DNA of 7,708 nucleotides from Pseudomonadota bacterium (GTDB lineage Bacteria > Pseudomonadota > Alphaproteobacteria > Rhizobiales > Devosiaceae). The translations under genes and the position numbers were made by a program. Of the stretch, positions 1 to 6,307 are shown in pieces (within the stretch, counting starts at the first letter, position 1; the number at the start of each line of letters is the position of its first letter). The notes beneath the pieces are model-generated. The model did not search any database and was not told the DNA's origin. It was given only the letters and a program-made list of their open reading frames with translations. The stretch covers positions 1 through 7,708 of the forward strand of contig JAEYTN010000337.1 in the NCBI GenBank assembly GCA_023433985.1. Direction: 5' to 3'.

Positions 1-184
1 CCAGCACCACGATGATGCCGACGATGCCCAGCCCACCACCGGCGCTGCTGCGGCCACCGGGGATTCGCAGTCCGCCGCCCGGCAGCCCGAAGCCGCCGCC
101 GCGGCCGAAACCGCCGCCCATCCGGCCGCCCTGGCTCCGGCGATCCTCGATATTCGAACTGCGCTCACGGCCCTGCCACTTCAT
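1..184 (-). CDS. ypfJ: YpfJ-family putative neutral zinc metallopeptidase, N-terminal part
   Basis: This is the first 61 codons of a leftward gene that runs off the left edge. The protein starts [20 protein letters not shown], which matches the characteristic opening of the YpfJ/KPN_02809 family (a WQGR motif followed by N-[IV]-E-D-R-R). A glycine-rich stretch follows (about residues 19-51, with GGG repeats). From about residue 51 the sequence becomes hydrophobic ([10 protein letters not shown]), the start of the single membrane anchor expected in this family. The catalytic HExxH metal site lies in the missing part, so protease activity cannot be confirmed here. The start is well supported: AAGGAGA on the minus strand (191-197) sits 6 bases before the ATG. 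Known members are about 290 residues long and of unknown physiological role; their peptidase activity is assigned from the zinc motif. The gene is divergent from cpdB, and its leader contains inverted repeats. The family call rests on the N-terminal motif only. Confidence 0.85.
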   Translation of the reverse strand, partial: MKWQGRERSSNIEDRRSQGGRMGGGFGRGGGFGLPGGGLRIPGGRSSAGGGLGIVGIIVVL

Positions 185-208
185 CGACGCTCTCCTTGAA
201 CGCTCCCG

Positions 209-225
209 GAAAGCTGTGGGCTTTC
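209..225. repeat. Inverted repeat in the ypfJ leader
   Basis: GAAAGC (209-214) and GCTTTC (220-225) are perfect 6-base arms around a 5-base loop. The repeat lies about 25 bases upstream of the ypfJ start codon, between its ribosome binding site and any promoter. A second, looser dyad follows: GAGCGC (229-234) with GCGCTC (252-257), overlapping the near-palindrome CCAGA-C-TCTGG (242-252). These could form leader hairpins or act as operators. Short dyads are common by chance in GC-rich DNA, so no function is assigned. Confidence 0.3.
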
Positions 226-313
226 GGAGAGCGCGACCACTCCAGACTCTGGCGCTCGAGCTTACCGTCCCGGCGTCGCTGCCGCAAATTGACCGGTGGC
301 CGGTTCCGGCGCA

Positions 314-345
314 CTGTCACATTCGCCGTGTCATCGCAGCGTCAC
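314..345 (+). promoter_or_regulatory. Weak Pho-box-like TGTCA repeats upstream of cpdB
   Basis: GTGTCAT (328-334), a 4-base spacer CGCA, and GCGTCAC (339-345) give two 7-base units at the 11-base period of a PhoB box, whose unit consensus is CTGTCAT/C. The units match 6 of 7 and 5 of 7 positions. The spacer is not AT-rich as in good Pho boxes. A further CTGTCAC (314-320) lies 14 bases upstream, out of the 11-base phase. The site is about 100 bases before the cpdB start and oriented toward it. A matching -10 box is poor (CATCTG at 356-361). Control of a phosphate-releasing nucleotidase by phosphate starvation would make sense, but the match is weak. Confidence 0.25.
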
Positions 346-399
346 TCAGGCACGGCATCTGAGGCCACCATCGCCTTGGCAGTAACAGCGCTGCGCACG

Positions 400-415
400 C
401 GCTCGTTCCCGAGCG
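400..415 (+). repeat. Hairpin in the cpdB 5' leader
   Basis: CGCTCG (400-405) and CGAGCG (410-415) are perfect arms around a TTCC tetraloop, ending 29 bases before the cpdB ATG at 445. No run of T follows, so it is not a canonical terminator. It could stabilise the mRNA 5' end, bind a regulator, or be incidental. Confidence 0.35.
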
Positions 416-444
416 ACGGTGCTTTCTCGATGTGGGAGACGTCA

Positions 445-2409
<1,965 letters not shown>

Positions 2410-2418
2410 TCCGGTCGC

Positions 2419-2445
2419 AAGAGCGGCAGCACTGCTGCCGCTCTT
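2419..2445 (+). terminator. Hairpin terminator after cpdB
   Basis: AAGAGCGGCAG (2419-2429) and CTGCCGCTCTT (2435-2445) form a perfect 11-base-pair stem with a 5-base loop, starting 9 bases after the cpdB stop codon. Only a poor T-rich tail follows (GACTTG), so termination may be weaker than at a classical intrinsic terminator. The stem is the strongest inverted repeat I found in the window. Confidence 0.65.
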
Positions 2446-2472
2446 GACTTGCCCGTCCGTGGGGCGAACGCT
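2444..2472 (+). promoter_or_regulatory. Candidate promoter of cfa-pgl
   Basis: TTGACT (2444-2449) matches the -35 consensus at 5 of 6 positions. At 17 bases spacing lies the weak -10 candidate AACGCT (2467-2472). This would start transcription near 2479, leaving a leader of about 30 bases before the cfa ATG. The -35 box shares its first two bases with the end of the preceding terminator stem. A strong TTGAC with a degenerate -10 is common in alphaproteobacteria, but the evidence is modest. Confidence 0.35.
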
Positions 2473-2509
2473 CCGGCCGTTTGGCTATCTGCAACGGGCG
2501 AGAGATTCG

Positions 2510-3622
2510 ATGGGCGCCACCCCACAAATGGAAGTCCTCCTCAAGGAGGCCGATATCACCGTCAACGGTTCCCGCCCCTGGGATCCGCAGATCCACTCCC
2601 AGGAGTTCTGGACCCGCCTCTACGCCCAGGGCACGCTGGGTCTTGGCGAGGCCTACATGGATGGCCTGTGGGACGTTGGCGACATGGCCGAGTTCTTCCA
2701 CAAAGTCCTCACCTCGAAAGTCCCTGAGGGCATCAAGCCAACCGCCAACCTGCTCTGGCAGATCGCTCAGGCGAAGCTGTTCAACATGCAGGACATCGCC
2801 CGCTCCAGGCGCGTCGCCAACATGCACTACAACGAGACCGAGGCGTACAAGGCGTCTCTCGATGCCCGGATGACCGGCTCCTGCGGCTACTGGCCCGCAG
2901 GCGTCGACAACCTCGACGCCGCGCAGGAGGCCAAGCTCGACCTCGTCTGCCGCAAGATCGGCCTGCAACCGGGCCAGCTCGTCTGGGACATCGGCTGCGG
3001 CTGGGGCGCCTTCATGGGCTTCGCCGCCGAGAAGTATGGCGCCCGCTGCGTCGGCGTCACCGTCTCGCCCGACCAGGCCGCCTATGGCCGCGAGCGCTAC
3101 AAGCACCTGCCCATCGAGTTCCGCGTGCAGGACTACCGCGAGTTCGATGGCAAGTCCGACCACGTCGTCTCGATGGGCATGTTCGAGCATGTCGGACACA
3201 AGAACTACCGCGCCTATTTCGAGAAGGCGCGTTCGGTCATCAAGGACGACGGCCTGTTCATGATGCACACCATCGGTTCCCAGTGGTCGACGGAGACCAT
3301 CGAGGCCTGGCTCGAAAAGTACATCTTCCCCGGCGGCGTCATCCCCTCGATCGCGCAGATCGGCAAGGCCATCGACGGGCTCTTCACCGTCATCGACCTG
3401 CACAATATCGGGCCGCACTACGACAAGACCCTCGTCGCCTGGTACGAGAACTTCGATGCCAAGTGGAAGAAGGACCGCACCCCCGAGGAGGAGCGCTTCT
3501 ACCGCCTCTGGAAATACTACCTGCTGAGCTGCGCGGGCGGCTTCCGGGCCAAGGTCCTGCAGGTCTGGCAGTTCGTCCTCTCCACCAGGGGCGTCCCCGA
3601 CGGCTACGTGACGCAGCGCTAG
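2510..3622 (+). CDS. cfa: Cyclopropane-fatty-acyl-phospholipid synthase
   Basis: This SAM-dependent enzyme adds a methylene bridge across the double bond of unsaturated acyl chains in membrane phospholipids, usually in stationary phase or under acid and other stress. The 370-residue protein compares with 382 in E. coli Cfa. It shows the family signatures in order: MTGSCGYW (121-128, with C125), the SAM-binding motif DIGCGWG (160-166), GVTVS (182-186), QDYR (207-210), GMFEHVG (223-229, with E226), HTIGS (253-257, with H253), KYIFPGG (270-276), AWYENF (310-315, with Y312) and SCAGGFRA (340-347, with C341). These include the bicarbonate-site residues known from E. coli (C139, E239, H266, Y317, C354). 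The ATG at 2510 is preferred; the frame is open to a TTG at 2444, but that lies inside the terminator stem. The ribosome binding site is weak (GGGCGAGAG, about 2496-2504). pgl follows after 20 bases, suggesting cotranscription. Confidence 0.96.
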   Translation: MGATPQMEVLLKEADITVNGSRPWDPQIHSQEFWTRLYAQGTLGLGEAYMDGLWDVGDMAEFFHKVLTSKVPEGIKPTANLLWQIAQAKLFNMQDIARSRRVANMHYNETEAYKASLDARMTGSCGYWPAGVDNLDAAQEAKLDLVCRKIGLQPGQLVWDIGCGWGAFMGFAAEKYGARCVGVTVSPDQAAYGRERYKHLPIEFRVQDYREFDGKSDHVVSMGMFEHVGHKNYRAYFEKARSVIKDDGLFMMHTIGSQWSTETIEAWLEKYIFPGGVIPSIAQIGKAIDGLFTVIDLHNIGPHYDKTLVAWYENFDAKWKKDRTPEEERFYRLWKYYLLSCAGGFRAKVLQVWQFVLSTRGVPDGYVTQR

Positions 3623-3642
3623 CCGGAGCCGGAGGGGGAACC

Positions 3643-4677
3643 ATGCCGACCGAGCTGACTATCGCCTATGTCGGCAACGCCGACAGCCAGGACATCACCG
3701 TCGTCCGGCTGCTGGCCGATGGCGGCCTCGAGCCGGTGGCAACCACGCGCGTGCCCGGCCCCTCGATCCCCGGCCCCTCTTTGCCGCTGGCCATCGCTCC
3801 CGATCGTCGGCGGCTGATCGCCGGCATCCGTGGCGAACCCTATGCCGCCGTTGCCTTCGACATCGATCCAGGCACCGGCCGCCTGACGCTTCTCGGTTCC
3901 GGGCCGCTTGCCGACTCGATGGCCTACCTGTCGGTCGATCGCACGGGCCGCTACCTGCTCAGCGCCTCCTATGGTGGCAGCCGGGTTGCCGTGAACCGGA
4001 TCGGCTCCGACGGCATCGTCGCACCGGCGCAGCAGGTCATCGCCACCGAGCCGAAGGCGCACGCCATCCTCGTCGACCCCACCAACCGCTACGTGCTGCA
4101 CACCAGCCTCGGCGGCGACCTCATCCACCAGCAGCACTTCGACGCCGCGACCGGCCGGCTCACCCCGAACACGCCCTACACCGCACCCGTCGCCGCCGGC
4201 AGCGGCCCGCGCCACCTCGTCTTCTCGCCGGATGGGCGTTTCGTCTACGTCCTCGGGGAGCTGGACGCCGCCGTCCACGTCCTGCCCTGGGATGCCTCGA
4301 GCGGCACCCTCGGCCCGGCCATCCAGGTGGCGAGCGCACTGCCCTCGGGGCACGAGGGCCGTGTCTGGGCCGCCGACATCCACCTTAGCCCCGACGGCAG
4401 CTTCCTCTACGCCACCGAACGCGCCAGCAGCACCATCGCCGGCTTCCGCGTCGACCGCGCCACTGGCCAGCTGACGCCGCTCGGCTCCACCGCGACCGAA
4501 ACCCAGCCCCGCGGCTTCGCGGTCGATCCCACTGGCCGCTACCTCCTCGCTGTCGGCCAGCTCTCGCACCAGATGACCAGCTACGCGATCGACGGGGCCA
4601 CCGGCACCCTGACCTCCCTCGCGCAGCTTCCCGTCGGCCCGAACCCCAACTGGGTGGAGATCATCGCGCTCCCCTAG
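3643..4677 (+). CDS. pgl: 6-phosphogluconolactonase, YbhE-type seven-bladed beta-propeller
   Basis: This 344-residue cytoplasmic protein of the lactonase (PF10282-type) beta-propeller family resembles E. coli Pgl/YbhE (331 residues). It should hydrolyse 6-phosphogluconolactone to 6-phosphogluconate in the oxidative pentose phosphate and Entner-Doudoroff routes. Diagnostic segments are GSGPRHLVFSPDG (186-198), VWAADIHLSPDG (241-252) and TETQPRGFAVDPTGRYLL (285-302), near-identical in pattern to the E. coli enzyme. Recurrent blade motifs of the form [VS]xPDxRxL are seen, for example APDRRRL (52-58), VDRTGRYLL (98-106) and VDPTNRYVL (144-152). There is no signal peptide. The start is well supported: GGAGG (3631-3635) lies 7 bases before the ATG. 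It lies 20 bases downstream of cfa, so it is likely translated from the same mRNA. Many alphaproteobacteria use the unrelated DevB-type lactonase in a zwf-pgl-edd operon, so this copy could be redundant or act on another lactone. The family is secure, the exact substrate less so. Confidence 0.85.
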   Translation: MPTELTIAYVGNADSQDITVVRLLADGGLEPVATTRVPGPSIPGPSLPLAIAPDRRRLIAGIRGEPYAAVAFDIDPGTGRLTLLGSGPLADSMAYLSVDRTGRYLLSASYGGSRVAVNRIGSDGIVAPAQQVIATEPKAHAILVDPTNRYVLHTSLGGDLIHQQHFDAATGRLTPNTPYTAPVAAGSGPRHLVFSPDGRFVYVLGELDAAVHVLPWDASSGTLGPAIQVASALPSGHEGRVWAADIHLSPDGSFLYATERASSTIAGFRVDRATGQLTPLGSTATETQPRGFAVDPTGRYLLAVGQLSHQMTSYAIDGATGTLTSLAQLPVGPNPNWVEIIALP

Positions 4678-4684
4678 CCCCTCG

Positions 4685-4712
4685 TTGACACCCGCCGAGG
4701 CACGGGTAGCCT
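4685..4712 (+). promoter_or_regulatory. Candidate promoter of the RNase T2 gene
   Basis: TTGACA (4685-4690) is a perfect -35 box. TAGCCT (4707-4712), 16 bases further, is a 3-of-6 match to the -10 box. A start near 4719 would give a leader of about 22 bases before the ATG at 4741. This is the best sigma-70-like match I noticed in the window, and it sits in the 63-base gap after pgl, supporting independent transcription. The small dyad GAGGC/GCCTC (4697-4701 and 4709-4713) overlaps the -10 region. Confidence 0.5.
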
Positions 4713-4740
4713 CTGCGCCAAATCAACCGGACGGTCCCCC

Positions 4741-5454
4741 ATGCTCCGCCTCCTCGCCGCCATCGCCGCCCTGCTGTTCCTCGCCCTGCCCGCCGCCGCG
4801 CAGCAGCGCACCCAATACGTGCTGGCGATCAGCTGGCAGCCGGCCTTCTGCGAAACGGCCGAGCGGCGCCCCGAATGCACGAGCCAGACCAAAGAGCGCT
4901 TCGACGCCTCGCATTTCGCGCTTCACGGCCTCTGGCCCCAGCGCGTCGAGTACTGCGACGTCTCCCGCGACCAGCAGCTGACCGACCGCGACGGAGACTG
5001 GCGCGACCTCCCCGCTCCCGAACTCGGCAAGGCCACCGCGGCGAAGCTCCGCGAGATGATGCCCGGCACGCAGTCCGCCCTCGATCGGCACGAGTGGATC
5101 AAGCACGGCACCTGCTACGGCGAACCGGCCGAGGCCTATTTCGTTGACGCCCTCGCCATGCTCGAAGCCGTCAACGCCTCCGCCGTCCGCGATCTGTTCG
5201 TCCGCAGCATCGGCAAGGAGCTGACCCAGAAGCAGGTCCGCGACGCCTTCGACATCGCCTTCGGCCGCGGCGCCGGCCAGCGCGTCCGCCTCGCCTGCGA
5301 GCGCGACGGCAACCGCCGCATCATCACCGAGCTCACCATCGGCCTCACCGGCGAGATCACCGCCTCCGCCGACTACAAGCGCCTCACCATGGCCGCCCGC
5401 CCCACCAATGGCGGCTGCGACAGCGGTATCGTCGACGCGGTAGGCCTCCAGTAG
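4741..5454 (+). CDS. Secreted ribonuclease T2 family protein (RNase I-like)
   Basis: This 237-residue exported endoribonuclease belongs to the T2/S/RNase I family and should cleave single-stranded RNA with little base preference, producing 2',3'-cyclic phosphate ends. Both conserved active-site boxes are intact: FALHGLWP (59-66, catalytic H62) and HEWIKHGTC (117-125, catalytic E118 and H122). An N-terminal Sec signal peptide (hydrophobic residues 5-20) ends in PAAA before QQ, so cleavage after residue 20 is likely. The mature part has six cysteines (37, 46, 72, 125, 186, 226), enough for three disulfides, as expected outside the cytoplasm. E. coli RNase I (rna, 268 residues) is the nearest familiar relative. 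The start at 4741 is set by the signal peptide; the ribosome binding site is weak (GGACGG, 4729-4734). It probably has its own promoter. Its products are the natural substrates of the CpdB enzyme encoded upstream at 445-2409. Confidence 0.96.
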   Translation: MLRLLAAIAALLFLALPAAAQQRTQYVLAISWQPAFCETAERRPECTSQTKERFDASHFALHGLWPQRVEYCDVSRDQQLTDRDGDWRDLPAPELGKATAAKLREMMPGTQSALDRHEWIKHGTCYGEPAEAYFVDALAMLEAVNASAVRDLFVRSIGKELTQKQVRDAFDIAFGRGAGQRVRLACERDGNRRIITELTIGLTGEITASADYKRLTMAARPTNGGCDSGIVDAVGLQ

Positions 5455-5509
5455 CGCCCTCACCCTTCCTTAACCCAACCCCTTCACCGCACCGCAACGC
5501 CGCTCCGCC

Positions 5510-5530
5510 TATGACGTTTCTGCCGTCATA
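5510..5530. repeat. Inverted repeat upstream of the ABC operon, possible operator
   Basis: TATGACG (5510-5516) and CGTCATA (5524-5530) are perfect 7-base arms separated by 7 bases. The repeat ends 2 bases before the GGAG ribosome binding site (5533-5536) of the ABC ATPase gene. It is notably less GC-rich than its surroundings. The size and centre spacing fit a dimeric regulator site, and an mRNA hairpin beside the ribosome binding site is equally possible. No regulator gene is visible in the window, and I see no clear promoter in the 88-base gap. Confidence 0.45.
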
Positions 5531-5542
5531 TCGGAGCCACCA

Positions 5543-6307
5543 ATGTCCACCGACCACGCCCTCGCCATTTCGGGCCTCAGGAAGAGCTTCGACCGCCCGG
5601 TGGTCATCGACCTCGAGCTCAAGGTGAAGGCCGGCGAGTTCTACGCCCTGCTTGGCCCCAACGGCGCCGGCAAGACCACCATCCTCCGCATGGTCGCGGG
5701 CCTCCTGAAGCCCGACGCCGGCAGCATCTCCGTCTACGGCATCGACGCCCAGCGCGACCCGGTCGCCGCCAAGCAGATCGTCGCCTGGGTCTCCGACGAG
5801 CCCATGGTCTATGACCGCCTGACCCCGCTCGAGTATCTCGAGTTCGTCGCCGGCCTCTGGCGCATCGACGCCCGCGAGGCCGAGCGCCACTCCAACGAGC
5901 TTGTCGACTGGCTCGGCCTCCGCCCCCACGCCAACGAGCGCTGCGGCGGCTTCTCCAAGGGCATGCTGCAGAAGGTCGCCCTGGCCGGTGCCCTCGTGCA
6001 CGACCCGCGCCTCATCATCCTCGACGAGCCGCTGACCGGCCTCGATGCCGGCTCCGCCCGGCAGGTGAAGGACGTGCTGAAGCAGAAGGTGGCCGAGGGC
6101 GTCACCGTCATCATGACCACCCACATCCTCGAGGTGGCCGAGCGCATGGCCGAGCGGATCGGCGTCATCAATCACGGCCGCCTCGCCGCCGAGGGCACCC
6201 TCGCCGAACTCCGCGCCCGCATCGGCCGCGAAACCACGCTCGAGGAAATCTTCCTCGATCTCGTCGCCCAGAAGGAAGCCGATATCGCTACGGACGCCGC
6301 CGCATGA
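5543..6307 (+). CDS. ABC transporter ATP-binding protein (ABC-2 exporter type)
   Basis: This 254-residue protein is the energising subunit of an ABC exporter, acting at the cytoplasmic face of the inner membrane with the permease encoded just downstream. Motifs in order: Walker A GPNGAGKTT (38-46), signature FSKGM (137-141) in place of LSGGQ, as in many drug- and EcsA-type exporters, Walker B LIILDEP (157-163, D161 and E162), D-loop TGLDAGS (165-171) and the H-loop histidine H194 in MTTH. The Q-loop position reads WVSDEPMVYDRLT (82-94), with D85 where glutamine is usual. The C-terminal TLEEIFLDLV (232-241) is typical of this exporter class. GGAG (5533-5536) lies 6 bases before the ATG. The stop codon overlaps the permease start (ATGA, 6304-6307), implying translational coupling. 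The substrate cannot be inferred from the sequence. Confidence 0.95.
   Translation: MSTDHALAISGLRKSFDRPVVIDLELKVKAGEFYALLGPNGAGKTTILRMVAGLLKPDAGSISVYGIDAQRDPVAAKQIVAWVSDEPMVYDRLTPLEYLEFVAGLWRIDAREAERHSNELVDWLGLRPHANERCGGFSKGMLQKVALAGALVHDPRLIILDEPLTGLDAGSARQVKDVLKQKVAEGVTVIMTTHILEVAERMAERIGVINHGRLAAEGTLAELRARIGRETTLEEIFLDLVAQKEADIATDAAA

Noticed and set aside
12..362. A plus-strand proline-rich open frame over the left edge
   Set aside because: It is the antisense of the glycine-rich ypfJ N-terminus (Gly codons read as Pro) and then runs through non-coding DNA. No ribosome binding site is evident.
196..444. An 83-residue N-terminal extension of the cpdB frame
   Set aside because: It would bury the Tat signal inside the protein. 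The start at 445 has a good ribosome binding site and a proper signal peptide.
2444..2509. A TTG start that would extend Cfa by 22 residues
   Set aside because: The TTG lies in the terminator stem and the probable -35 box. The ATG at 2510 gives a length close to the known family.
4697..4713. GAGGC/GCCTC dyad as a pgl terminator
   Set aside because: The stem has only 5 base pairs, no T-run follows, and it overlaps the likely -10 region of the RNase T2 promoter.
5455..5509. Search for a terminator or small RNA after the RNase T2 gene
   Set aside because: The stretch is C-rich with no stable inverted repeat, no T-run and no plausible small open frame. I see nothing supportable in it.
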